A DNA stretch of 64,000 nucleotides, from positions 218,032-282,031 of the forward strand of contig HG738141.1 in assembly GCA_000499405.2 (NCBI GenBank). Reading direction: 5' to 3'. A model generated the notes under the pieces. That model saw nothing but the letters and a program-made list of their open reading frames with translations, ran no database searches and had not been told where the DNA came from. Each line of letters begins with the position of its first letter. Position 1 is the stretch's first letter. Source of the stretch: Onchocerca volvulus (Eukaryota; Nematoda; Chromadorea; Rhabditida; Onchocercidae). Shown here one piece after another: positions 9,552 to 20,700 of this stretch. The translations under genes and the position numbers were made by a program.

Positions 9552-11293
9552 GTAATCTTTTTCTTTTTTTTTTTTTTTCTCTCCAATCAGTTTTAATTCT
9601 CTATTATTTCCTGACTTTTTTAAACACAAATAATGGATGGACAATAGAAAATATTTTAAATGTATATATGAGTGGCTGATCTTTTTAAAATTTAGAAATG
9701 ATTCAAAGAGTATACATCCAATATCCTTAAAAAAGAACGATGCAGTAATTATTGTCGCATTTCAGACGGAGGAATACCTTTACGCCCGCTTGAAGGAGGC
9801 GGAGAGGAGGTTGGAGGAAATAGAAGGGCAAAATGCCCGAGATGGAGAACCGGCATCTCAGAGGCCGGAAATTGACGAAGACGAAGCAGAGCGAGCTCCT
9901 CTGCCTGTATGTGAGGAAGATTGGCCAGCGGAAGCAGAGTGGGCACCTCTGCCCGAAGACGATGAAGATATCTCTAAGATGCCGGTGGCACCAATGGTGG
10001 AGAGTGGCGCTGAAGTTATGGAACCGGCTGTAACGGTCCGAGAACTTGTTCTGTAAGTTTTTATTTGGCAATTATTTAGCAAAAAATTATACAATTAGCA
10101 TTTAAATTAGTTTAGAAAAGATCGAAACAATTAGTGTCAGGAGTTTCTCTCACACTAATCCATGGGATTAATCATTTTATGCTTAATTAATTATATTTTA
10201 GCCGAACGAGAACAATCAGTATCCCGGTTCCTGATGTACAAACAGCGCCGGCTGCGGCGGTGCCGGAGGCTTTCCAGCCAGCAGATGTTGGAAATCTTCC
10301 GAGAGAATTCCGCGAGAAGTTGGCACCGCCGCAGGCAGATGCGTACACGGTGGTTTGCATCGAAGGAATCCCTACCATCGGTAATTTCTAATATCAAAAG
10401 CAGTTAAAAGTTGGTCATGTATTTAAGGTGTAGTGTGATAATGAAATTAAGCTTAATTTTGGTTTTTATCGAAATTTTTTTCTCATTATAGTGTTCGCTA
10501 AATTTGATTTAATTCATACAAATATTTGAATAAGATAAGTATTAATATCATTGAGCCATACATTTATAAAAATATAGTGGCAAGAATTTTCAGTGTGCGG
10601 TATCTGCGACAGGCAGTTCGAAACAATTAAAGGATGGCGCATCCACACCTCAAGGATGCATAAGCAGGATGGTATGTATTTTGCAATTCTTAGTCACTTT
10701 TTTTTTTTAATGTAAGTTTCTTTTAGGACTTTTTTTATCAGAAATTGGTAGACTCATGATTTCTTCTTCATTTCAGGTTTTTGTTGTAGTTGCGGCCACA
10801 ACCTCCTGCTGCCGTCCTCATTCACGGCCGCCCAAAGATGCGCTGCAGTAGAACTGCATGTCCTCGAATGGTGCCCGAGGACACGTGCGGCCGTGATGAA
10901 CGAAAGACGGGTAAAACGCCGCAGACTCGATCTTGTGGGGAGAGAAGAGGATGCACAGAACCTCTTCATTCCAGGTAAAAATTAGAGAACTTTTATAAAT
11001 TCAGTTCAGATGCAAAGAATGCTAGAACTTATTACTCAACCAACAAGAAAAATCGTTCATTAGATATAAATATAGTATTCCTGTTTATGTACTTACTATC
11101 CTTTCTGTTCACAGTAACACAGCCATATATATTGAAAAATTGAACGTGAAATTGACCTCATGACTTTTTTTGTTCAAGAAATTTTTTCAGATTAGCCGGA
11201 ATGCAAGAATATCCGGCCTCTCCACGCGGACAACCCGTCGCTGCCTGTTCCAATCTCCACCATTCCCATCTCAAGAAGCAGATGACCAGGCCG
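9435..11293 (+). CDS. C2H2 zinc-finger protein gene, 5' part (3' end not seen)
   Basis: Exons chained with consistent phase: 9435-9551, 9766-10052, 10202-10380, 10594-10671, 10777-10974 and probably 11196-11293. All have GT donors and mostly TTTCAG acceptors. Residues 1-39 form a Leu-rich segment from MLANEKGPALPDIFYVLEYL. Residues 40-135 are charged, with a coiled-coil-like start (YLYARLKEAERRLEEIEG), then very acidic (DEDEAERAPLP; EDDEDI). Residues about 135-194 are Pro/Ala-rich. Residues 196-217 make one C2H2 finger, C-x2-C-x12-H-x4-H (CGICDRQFETIKGWRIHTSR). A second Cys cluster, FCCSCGH, follows at about 222. Exon GC content is far higher than in the flanks. The finger spacing and F.T..G core resemble the N-terminal fingers of R2/NeSL-type non-LTR elements, but multiple spliced introns argue for a host gene. 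No reverse transcriptase is visible. The start ATG is the first in frame after the TTTTTCAG at 9425-9431. Confidence 0.6.
9766..10052 (+). CDS. zinc-finger gene exon 2, acidic
   Basis: Acceptor TTTCAG, donor CT|GTAAGT. In-frame continuation of exon 1: TEEYLYARLKEAERRLEEIE, then alternating acidic and Pro/Leu segments (two copies of an APLP motif). No metal-binding motif. It is the longest exon and markedly GC-rich for the window. Confidence 0.65.
10202..10380 (+). CDS. zinc-finger gene exon 3
   Basis: Joined to exon 2 through a split codon (CT|C), it reads RTRTISIPVPDVQTAPAAAV and onward to VVCIEGIPTI. The donor is ATCG|GTAATT. The other frames of this exon are also open by chance, but only this one fits both splice phases. 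Confidence 0.6.
10594..10671 (+). CDS. zinc-finger gene exon 4, C2H2 finger
   Basis: A 78-base exon containing nearly nothing but one classical finger: Cys, two residues, Cys, twelve residues including F and W, His, four residues, His, then KQD. Acceptor TTTTCAG and donor G|GTATGT. One-finger-per-exon with Phe-x-Thr spacing is diagnostic for nucleic-acid-binding C2H2 domains. Confidence 0.7.
10777..10974 (+). CDS. zinc-finger gene exon 5
   Basis: Reads GFCCSCGHNLLLPSSFTAAQ, then a region with EWCPRTRAAV, a basic patch VKRRRLDLVGREED and QNLFIP, ending in phase 1 at CCAG|GTAAAA. The CCxC-GH start could be a partial zinc knuckle. The KRRR patch could act in nuclear import or nucleic-acid contact (inference). 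Confidence 0.6.
11191..11293 (+). CDS. zinc-finger gene exon 6, acceptor ambiguous
   Basis: The strong acceptor TTTTTTCAG ends at 11190, but joining there in phase gives GAT TAG, an immediate stop. The alternative AG five bases later (11195) keeps the frame open through AGMQEYPASPRGQPVAACSN to MTRP and a GTTAGT donor in phase 0. Either the protein ends at this exon, or the weaker acceptor is used, or the copy is non-functional. About 100 bases later an A-rich tract runs into the 96-base gap. Confidence 0.4.
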
Positions 11294-11302
11294 GTTAGTA
11301 AT

Positions 11303-11486
11303 ATTTAAAAAATAAAAAAATAATAAATGAAAAGTAAAAAAATGAAAAATAAAAAAGAAAAAATAAAAAAATGAAAAATAAAAAATAAAANNNNNNNNNN
11401 NNNNNNNNNNNNNNNNNNNNNNNNNNNNNNNNNNNNNNNNNNNNNNNNNNNNNNNNNNNNNNNNNNNNNNNNNNNNNNNNNNNNNN
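11303..11486. other. A-rich tract followed by sequence gap
   Basis: Bases 11303-11390 are an A-rich tract of AAAATAAAAA/AAATGAAAA units. Positions 11391-11486 are 96 undetermined bases. Any further exons of the zinc-finger gene immediately downstream would be hidden or lost here. Confidence 0.95.
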
Positions 11487-12048
11487 TTCGTTAAATAACT
11501 ATTGTTAATTCTTCAGAGTTTTTATTCCAATTTTTTATTTAAATTTAAGGCTTCTAGAATGAATTCCACTTCTCTCTTGAGATTAGTTCTATTTTTCACT
11601 GAATCTGTTGTATATTTGGATATCAACTTTTTGATATATAATGTTTAATTTACAATAATTATTTCTTTAGTTCTAAAATAGTATGGATCGGTTGATCTAA
11701 TAGCGTGTTATTTTGAACTAATTCATAAGTTGATACCTATTTTGTGATTGTCTTATGTGTTTTTTTCATCTTAAAAAATTGTCTGAATTTTATTGATTTT
11801 TTCAATTCTCTGATGATTTCATTTTTTCAAATTTTCTTAAATTTTGAAATTTTCCTATTTTTGATGATATCATAAGTTGCGATTTTTTCAGCGTCATGGA
11901 TGATCCCTATTTTTTAAGTGATGGGGCACTACGTGCAATTTGGTAACAAAAGAGCACGTATGCAGTTTTTTTCTCTGCAGTCAGAAAGCTGGAGAGAAAA
12001 AAATCTGCATGGTATTTTCATCTTGTGAGCCATGTCTGGGATGTATTA
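11487..12048. other. non-coding stretch between gap and repeat copy
   Basis: T-rich sequence without a convincing exon. A TTTTTTCAG at about 11890 is followed by a short open run (VMDDPYFLSDGALRAIW), then a stop. I would not call it coding. Confidence 0.5.
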
Positions 12049-12690
12049 AACGGATATTCGTTACTTTGAGATGGCATACGAATGCATTACATCACTCCAA
12101 TCATCTATCCCATTTCTAAGAACAAATTAAATTCATAATTAATTGATTTTGAGCTATTATCATTTCCAAATATAATCAATATTAAGGTTAGATTTCCAAA
12201 TTAAATGCTTAACAACCTTAATATGAAAGACGATTAGACCGATTTCTCTTCAAATTAGAACGCCTAAAATATGTCTATGTCATCATTGTTATTCTTCCAA
12301 CCACGGATCTTATTCGTATTCAACACTAGAACATCTTTTAAAAGTAAGTAAAGAAGAAATCCAGAATGTTGCAATTGTCTCCGATAGGATTTGACCGAAT
12401 GATGCTGATGACTATCCGTAGAGTAATTCATCCAAGAAACAATAAAAAAGAAGTTATATAAATTATGTGCAATCCTGCAAAAACGTGCATTTAATCAAAA
12501 TAAAAATGTTGCACGAAAGGATTTCCCAAATAAAGCTCATACTACAGTACATACAAATATTAGATGCATCGTCCTATTGATATATGTGAGCGAGCAGACA
12601 TTGTAAGAAAGCATGATCTCCAATGTTCATTGTCTGCCATGAGCATACAAACAGGGGTTGCGGATTACGTGCAATTCGGTAATGAAGGAA
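12049..12690 (-). repeat. inverted copy of the palindrome spacer
   Basis: Reverse complement of about 4600-5242 with scattered substitutions. It starts with ATTAAACGGATATTCGTTA, which belongs to the inner edge of the right arm, so the copied unit crosses the arm-spacer boundary. Shared landmarks include the run of sites around CATCATCTATCCCATTTC and AAACAGGGGTTGC. Confidence 0.85.
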
Positions 12691-12722
12691 TCAATGCTTC
12701 CCAGTCAGAATTAAAGATATGA
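12564..12722 (+). pseudogene. small open frame in the spacer copy
   Basis: A 52-codon frame from ATG to TGA: MHRPIDICERADIVRKHDLQ, then CSLSAMSIQTGVADYVQFGN and EGINASQSELKI. It matches 4711-4592 on the other strand in frame over about 40 residues, with Ile/Leu, Leu/Trp and Gly/Cys changes. The frame extends 12 codons past the shared segment. No promoter or splice evidence. Confidence 0.3.
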
Positions 12723-13027
12723 TAAAAGAGGTTTTTTTGCTTCTTAAAGAAAATAGTATTCATAATACAAAAATGTTTGTCTCGTCGCTACAAGATTAGT
12801 AATTAAAATTATTGAGAAAAGGATAATTTGGTTGAGTTTATAGCGAAAATGCAAAAAGCTATTGCCGAAATCAGAGTAGCAAATGATCAAGATATACATT
12901 ACGAAGGATGATGGATACATCAGTTCAAAACTGCAGAAATATAATGAAGGAGTAAAAGAGAAATTAGGCAACATCACCTATTATGCCAGAAAATGTAGGG
13001 CATAACCATAACTTTTAGAAAAAGCAT

Positions 13028-13535
13028 AACTTTTAGAAAAAGAAAATGAAATAACAATGATTTACAATAAAATGATATTTAATTAAATTGAATTAAATAA
13101 TTTAAAAAAAAAATGTAATAGAAGAAAATATTATTCAAGGAACAATATCATTAAAGAAATATATTTGAAAAATGCTAGTATTAGTGATTATTTCAAATTT
13201 ATTAGCGAATTTTTAATCGACATTCCAATTTTTAGCAATGAATTTTTTTTCGAAATTAATAAACGAAAAGTGGAATAATGTCTGAAAATATACTCTTTTT
13301 TTTTTTAATATAAAATTTGAAATTTAAAAACAATTTTGCAGATGCCGACGTCGTGCATCAATTTGTATGCCAGCAAGTTGTCCCGAAGGTCAAAAGGTGA
13401 AGATTTTACAAAAAGGTATTATTTGCTGCAAAAAAAAAAAAAGTTTTATTTTCTTATAAAATCATCAGTTCAGAAAGAATGAAAGTATAAAAATAGTGAT
13501 TAAATTCTGAATATCTATTTTAAAAATAGAACTAT
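13028..13535 (+). repeat. inverted copy of crm-1 exon 5 with flanking introns
   Basis: Reverse complement of about 25660-26108. Matching landmarks run from AGAAAAAGAAAATGA through ACAATGATTTACAATAAAAT, the AATTAATAAACGAAA region and the exon itself, to ATAGAACTAT. It differs by many intronic substitutions and an insertion of about 45 bases near 13150. Confidence 0.9.
13342..13415 (+). pseudogene. decayed duplicate of crm-1 exon 5
   Basis: All 74 exon bases are retained with the GCAG acceptor and the G|GTATTA donor. One T-to-C change turns the second cysteine codon (TGT) into CGT, so CRCRASICMP becomes CRRRASICMP. No other crm-1 exon is duplicated nearby, so the copy cannot be part of a functional gene by itself. 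It lies about 4.2 kb downstream of the crm-1 stop codon, on the opposite strand. Confidence 0.85.
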
Positions 13536-16500
13536 CCATTGTCAGCAAAATTTACATAATGACTTTATAGTTTTTTCAGTTCGTATAGGTGCAGTTCTAG
13601 AAATGTTGTTGTGAAAACTTTGTAATTTATTTTCAGTTTTTACGCGAAATCAGTCCTAGATATAAATTATTTTTGCTTAGTTGCTGTAACTTCCTTTCGA
13701 ACATTCAATTGAATATTTGTAAGATTGAAAAATTCGAATGATGCCATTTTCCATAACACGATCTTTCAATGTGTTGCTGATTGCAGTCGTTTGCTTTGAT
13801 TTCATTATAATTGTCTTTCATCATAGCAAATGCATAAATAATTCTAGTGATTGTTAAAATACTGGATTTCAGCGGACTGAAATTCTAGAATCATGTTATG
13901 CAAATTATGTATTGGAAATTGTGAATCGATGATTCTATTAAAATTACCAGATCTAAGTATTACTATATTGAATTATGAATGATCAAACTAAACTTACAAT
14001 TTTTTCATCTCCTTTCCCCAATTGCTGCTTTCCAACGAGCAAATCAATTCTAATTTTTTTTTTTTCATTTGAAGATATTAAGTTTTCAAAATTTGCATAT
14101 AAACTTTTCATATACATTAAAATTCTGAAATAATTTTTTAGATTGGAAAATTTTGTGTTTTAACTTATTTTTATTGAAATCTGATTCGAAATCTTCGCTA
14201 ATTTTCCGTAATAATCTTTAAGACCATTTGTTGTGTTAGTATTACATTGCAGTACTTTTATCATCTGATTTCTGATTCTGCTTTGTTTTACTTGATGATC
14301 TTAACATCCAAACTCTATGTATTACAATGGTTGTTGCAATTTCACGTAATAGTTTTCAGAAATCAAGTGCAAATTGTTTAGGATATTTTTTGAAATTTTA
14401 TAATTCTGCTTGACATGTCCGTGTTTTTTTCAGATATCAGTGCCAGCCCACAGACGTTCTTCTTTTTTGTCTTAAATTTTAGTTGATGATCAGTTCGAAA
14501 TAATTAAACTTCAGGAATTTATTGAATTTTAGAATATCATATTTTCTGATGATGCATTTGTTTTATCCTTTTCATCATTTGATCAAGTGATATCTTGTAA
14601 TTCCTGATATCAATCACAAAAATTTCAAAAATAAATAGCTTACTGCCAAAAAATAGATCACTATTCTCGAATATTACTCTTCATGCTTCCAGTATCTGAC
14701 ATTCTTGTGCAATAGAAAGAAATTTTTTAAACGAATAGGATCAACTCGGTTAAGGCGAAAACATCTAATATATACCACTTCGTTTATTTGAAATCTTTAC
14801 AACATGGAAACAAACCGACCATAAATTGAAAAATAATTGACATTGTCAAGAAAATATTTCAGTTCATTACATTTGATAAGGCTTGGCTTTTTCTTTCCCC
14901 AACTATTTCTCATTTATTGGAACCAAAAACATTTTAGTTCATTAATTAATCGGCTGTGAAATTGATTCCTTAAAGATGTTAGTCTTTCCAGACATATAGT
15001 GGTTTTGGTGAACCAATCATGAAAGGTGAAGTGAATTGTCTTATGCGATGAATCAAAAAAGTTTTGTCATTATCAGGATTCATTTCTTGACCTGTGAAGC
15101 TTAAAAACCAAATTATAAACGGAGTCAATGATTTTGAACTTTTTGTAAGTCTTCATAGATGGAAAGTCATCAAGAAAGATCGAAAAAATTTCTGTAAGAA
15201 ACTTCCAGCAATTATTCTATGATTTCAAAAGGAATTTTGTAGTTCCAAACTTATTAAAACTTATGAATTGACAACTTGGAATTCTTGATTGGTAATTTGC
15301 AGTATTTTTTCGAAATTAAAAAACTGCTTTCTTCTTGTCTTTGCCTTTAAAAAATTGAATAATATTGCTCGTATCATGTTTTTGATGAACAAGTATATCC
15401 AGTTGAACTCATAAAGCAGCACAATTCAAACTATATATTGTGTTTACGATTGTATCATCATGATTTTTTCATGTTTAAATGCATGATGCATATAGTGATT
15501 TTTTGCGATTTAAATGTCTGTTAAAAGAACATTTGACAAAATTTGCAAGAAAAAGTTGATTAGTATTTTTTATGCTTATTTAATTACACATTCCGCATAT
15601 TAATGAGCACCAAGAAAAAAAATATGAAAATAAAGTATCGTGAAAAGTCAAGAAAACAAATATTAAAAAGTAGTAAAAACTGATAATTTTTTAAATGTAC
15701 AAAATCGATAATTGGAAAATATGAGTAGTTGAAAAAAAAACACTACACAATTAATGTTTCTTTTAAATCCCCTGATTTTTCATTTTCAGCATATCAGTTT
15801 TAAAAACCGCAATAAAATTAGATCAAATGTGTTTGAAATTTTTGATGCGAAACTTTTAGAATTACTATAAGCTGATATTAAAAAAAAAAATTCTTAAGCA
15901 TTTCTTCCCATATTGTACAATTCAGGTAATAGAGGAAAGCAGTTATCGAAGTGAAACTTTTGAAGAATTTAGAGAAACATAACATTGCGACACTTTGAAA
16001 ACGACATCAAACATATTTTGTTAGAAATTCTATTCTATCCTGATTGGATCTTAGAGTAACCTTGGCAATTAAAATACCGTAAACAAAGGTTAAGCGAATG
16101 AAAAGCCACGAAATTTATGTAGTAAATTATACATTATTATTATATAATTTAATGTTATTGTATTATATATACATTTAACTATCAAGATGACACCTATAAA
16201 AGATTCGATGCATTGAATTTCTTTAGATAATTAGATGAATTATAATTTTCGTAACTAAAAATTTTCCAAGTTGTACTTTTTTTTTAAAATAAGAAATACT
16301 TAATGAGCTTTAAGCAAATTTTTGAATTTTTTGAGATAGGTGTGAAAAAGCTCGTAAAACAATATTTGGATATTTCGATAGCTAATATATATGATTATAA
16401 TTCAATACCGATAGATAAATAGAACAAAGTCAAGTAATGTTAAAACAAATTTTTGGACGAAAATGAAAAAAAGCTCTGTAAATAATCAGAGGTGAGAAGA

Positions 16501-17576
16501 AAAGAGAATTCCTTTTGAATAAATTTGTTTATAAAATATATAAAAAAATTAACTGTATCTAAATTTCATCAAATTACTTTCATTTAAAATAAAGTAAAGA
16601 AATCAAGCCTCAGGCTATGTCGAAGGTAAGGCTATGTTACTTATAGATGCAAAACATTTATTTTTTTTTTATTTGAATTTTATTAAACGAAATGAATCAA
16701 GGCTTGAGAGCTTATCAAATTTACCGTGTTAACGGATTTTTTTTTTCGGGTAAAATAGCATTATTTCTTGATTTTCATAGAAGAAAATCAATATATTTGG
16801 TAAAAAAAAAAACCAAATTGAAAATTGCTAAACATCAAATTTTGAAGAAACATTGAAAGTAATAAGAGGAATTGAATAGCATATCTCACAGTTCTCAAAA
16901 TTGATTAAGAAAATTATAAGATTAAAAATTAATATATGGCCGAAAGATATCATGAAATACCATCATAAATAAGTTACATATGACAAATACATGCATTTTG
17001 AATTGTGGAAATATACTTACAATTAATTCATCCCAAAAATTATTTTTATTATTTATGATTTTAGTCTTGCTTAACACATTATAAGTTGATATATTATTGA
17101 GAAAATGATTATTGATTATTATCAAGTTTACTGTACGACGAGTTTCACAAGGACTAAGCAATAAGTTGAGAAAAACTTCATTAGCTCTTCTAATTTTCCA
17201 TACATGAATAAGGATAATCGAGTTGTTTCATCAGATTCTTCAATTCTAATTTTTAATCCTATCTTATTAGATATATCTTGTTGTTAGCATCTTTTAGAAA
17301 TGGTAGTAGGATAAATCAATCCAAATTTCATTTATTTTATATTAAACTACAATTCCTATTATTACTGCTATTAATGAATGATATTCCCATGCTATGATTT
17401 AAGCAAATTTCGAAAATAATGATAAAATCTGAAATATTAATAAAAAATAAATTAATGTGAATAAAATGATACTAATGACATATAGAAAAAAGCAATCGAA
17501 AATTTCATTTCAGAAAAAAAAATGATTTTTTTTACTTTTTGTTTTTTTCTCCCTACATAGTTTTATTTATTTCTCG
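13536..17576. other. intergenic, nothing recognised
   Basis: About 4 kb of AT-rich DNA between the duplicated exon and the crm-1 stop codon. No exon chain, RNA gene or recognisable mobile element was found on either strand. The longest open frame (16922-17161, minus) is Asn/Ile-rich and is explained by base composition. Confidence 0.6.
17562..17571 (-). terminator. candidate polyadenylation signals of crm-1
   Basis: Two overlapping AATAAA hexamers on the minus strand begin only 6 and 10 bases after the stop codon. They match the canonical signal but imply a very short 3' UTR. In AT-rich DNA this may be coincidence. Confidence 0.35.
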
Positions 17577-17784
17577 TTACACATTGCAAGATCCATGCTT
17601 ATTGCCCAATTTACCGAACGCGTTATTTTTGAAAGAACCAAAACCGCGCCGAATACCGTAATCCATTGATTTCGTTCGACTGACACTTTTCTTCACTGGA
17701 TTTAATGGTAAAGTATCGTAAGTGTCGTAATGTGCGCCGTATCCTGAGCTACCATTACATGATGATGCGGAGCTTGTTTCGGAA
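17577..17784 (-). CDS. crm-1: crm-1 exon 19: C-terminal tail and stop
   Basis: Ser-rich start (SETSSASSCNGSSGYG), then basic SVSRTKSMDYGIRRGFGSFK, ending in KHGSCNV and TAA at 17577-17579. The length completes the frame exactly (phase 2 in). GC content is noticeably above the surrounding DNA. Confidence 0.9.
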
Positions 17785-20700
17785 CTAAATTAATTGAAAT
17801 TTTTTTTGGAAAAGAATCAATTGACATAATTGCTTGAAAAGGCTTGATTTCAAATTTTCCGAAAGTTTCAACAGTTTTTCAATAATTGAATATATTATGA
17901 TTTCAATAATTGAATATATTATGAAGTTAATGATCTAGCAACTAAATATATTTGCTAAATAATATTTTTGAATATAAGAATTAAATTAATCAAACTAATT
18001 AATTTTCATCAAATCAATAAATTAATTTGAATTAAATAACTGACGGCGAATAAATTAAAGAATAGAAATTAAACGATCGAGATATTTAATGATATTATAG
18101 TTAAATAAAAACTGAAAAGATATATTAAATATATTTTAATATGCCAACATTTCATAATAAACAATTAATATTCAATTAGTTAAAAGGTCGATTTAATTGA
18201 TAGAAAATAATTTGTATTTAAATAAAAATTAAATAAAATTAGATAAAAAGTAAATATGTTAAGATATAATCAAATTTTTAAATAAAAAAAATTTGTACCA
18301 AATATTAATCAACCAAAATGATATGAAAAATATCGAATAATAGTGACAAATGGAGATAATCAATATTACTCTTAAATTTTGATTCTAAAATTTGAATAAA
18401 TTTAAAAATAAAAATTTATAACTTACTTCGATGAAATAAGTAATTCACTTTGCCCATCACCACAACTATCCCTTCGAGTTGGCATATCTTCGTACAGTCG
18501 CGGTGTTGATCCAATTGTTTTTGTAGCTGATAATAAGACAGTTGAACTATTATAGTGAATTGGCGATTTCTGAAATTATATTAAGATTAAAAAAATTATT
18601 TTATTAAATATTTTAGAATAAATAAGAAATGTGAAAAAAAAGGGAAAATATAATTATGGATTCTGAAATTATTGTCCCAAAATACATATTATAAAATAAA
18701 ATACTGGCAAAATTATTCGCACAAAATTTGATTGATAATCAATTTTTAGAAGGAATTTCTAAAATGTTAGATTATTTGATTAGCTATTTTAATTAATAAT
18801 CTAGCTAAATAGGATGTTAATAAGATGGAAGAAAACAATGTATTATGCTATTTCTTTTATTTATTACAAATAATATTAATAGTAATAACTGCATTATGTC
18901 AAAATAGATTGTCATAAAATTCCATAAAGTTCTGTGAAAAATTTTTAATTTCATCGAAGTTCTATGATAGTCTATAACTTTATAAAATTTCTCATAGATA
19001 ACATCTATAGTTTCATAAAAATATTTAAGAATCAAAAGAAAAAAAAAGAAAAAAAAAAGACGTATACATACAGATTGATTGATTCTCAATTTATTTCAAA
19101 AAATTATCATTTAAATAAGAGAAAATCATGAAATTGACAATGACCTTTTCTTCGCTACTCTTGTTTTGTTTGATCAACTTATAGATGAGAATGAAGACGA
19201 TGATACTGATCAGGATAAATCCGCTTAAGCAAAGACCATACAACATCGCATTCATTTGTGAAGTTGTTGATAAAGATGTCGAAGAAGATGTTGAATCGTT
19301 GCCATCCAGTAATACTGATTGAGATTGGCCCTCGCCAAAGGACCGCCAATCTACATCTATATTAACTTATTTTTTTTTTTTTTTGGAATATTTACAAATT
19401 TTCAATTTTTTTAAAAATCTCACTTTAACATTAAAATCAACAAAAGAAAGGAACAACAATCCTGATTAATATATCTAATTTAAAATAAGAAAGAAAAATA
19501 AATATACAAATAAAGTTTGAATAATTCTATGAATATCATAAATATGAAGCTAGACTATAGTATATATATATATATATTTATTGTCGCTGAAATCGCAAGG
19601 ATAAAAGAAGAAAATCAGCGATTCCTTTGTTTTAAATTTTACATCGCATATTTGATGTAGTTGATTGTGAAATCATTTTTTGTCTATCAAGTCAGTGAGC
19701 TTTAAAAAAGCTTTCTTTCATCATCATGCTAACCACAAACACAATCTCATGTGCACCAAAAGCACATGTTTCTGAGACAACAAAGAATCTTTCTTGTCCC
19801 TCCAAAATGATATCACGATCTTCCATTTACGAAGATGAGGGTCCTAAGTACAAAAATCATTTCAACGAATAAACAACTCAAAGTCTCACTTTGATCAATT
19901 TCTTTTTAAAAATACATATATTAAATTATTTTAAGCAAAACCTAAAATTAAAATTTAAAAAGTAAGAAAAAAAAGAACCTTTACAAATTGGGCAACATTG
20001 TCCAGGTATTTGTATGGATTCACTACAAATTGCACATTGTTGCTCTTTACATATTGTTCCACCACCTGGTTGACAGGTACAATTACGACATGGACCATCA
20101 CGCCATTCTTCGTTGATACTGTATACATTACCTTTATAACTGCATACTGTACCAGATGATAATACATCTGAAAAAAAAATAAATAAATTTAATTCGAAAA
20201 AAAAATTGTTAAAAAATTTCGATTATACTTCTACAACTTTATTGATTTCAAAACAAGCTTTATTAAAAAAAAATTTCAACATTATAGCAATTATAAAATT
20301 TAAATTAAAGACAAAATTAATTTAAATTAATTCAAAATTTACTTTAATACACATTTTTTTTTAAAATGTATTCACCATCCAATTTAAGTGCAATCAATAA
20401 GTCTGTTAAAAATATTAAAAAAACTTATTGTTTGTCAAAAACTATAACTGAATAGATGTACCTGAACAAACAGGACAACATCTTCCCTTAATTGTTAATG
20501 GCATTCCTCGACAATTTGTCAACTGTCGACATTTCTCTTCGAAGCATTCAATTTTCGCTTCATCATCAATTGCGACACATCTAAACATCCGTAATAAGAA
20601 TAGTAATACAATGAAAAAGAACAGAAAATCAAATAAATTTTTAATCTGATATATCAATCGTTGGTTTCAATTTATTTATTTGTATAGAATATTGTCTGCA

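Noticed and set aside
9727..10094. Minus-strand open frames over the zinc-finger gene exons 1-3
   Set aside because: Antisense of GC-rich exons. Only the plus-strand frames chain through splice sites with constant phase and give the C2H2 motif.
20442..20657. Open frame with a signal-peptide-like start preceding a cysteine-rich segment
   Set aside because: The hydrophobic part is intron 14 read through. The TTTAG acceptor and phase show only 20580-20462 is coding, as crm-1 exon 15.
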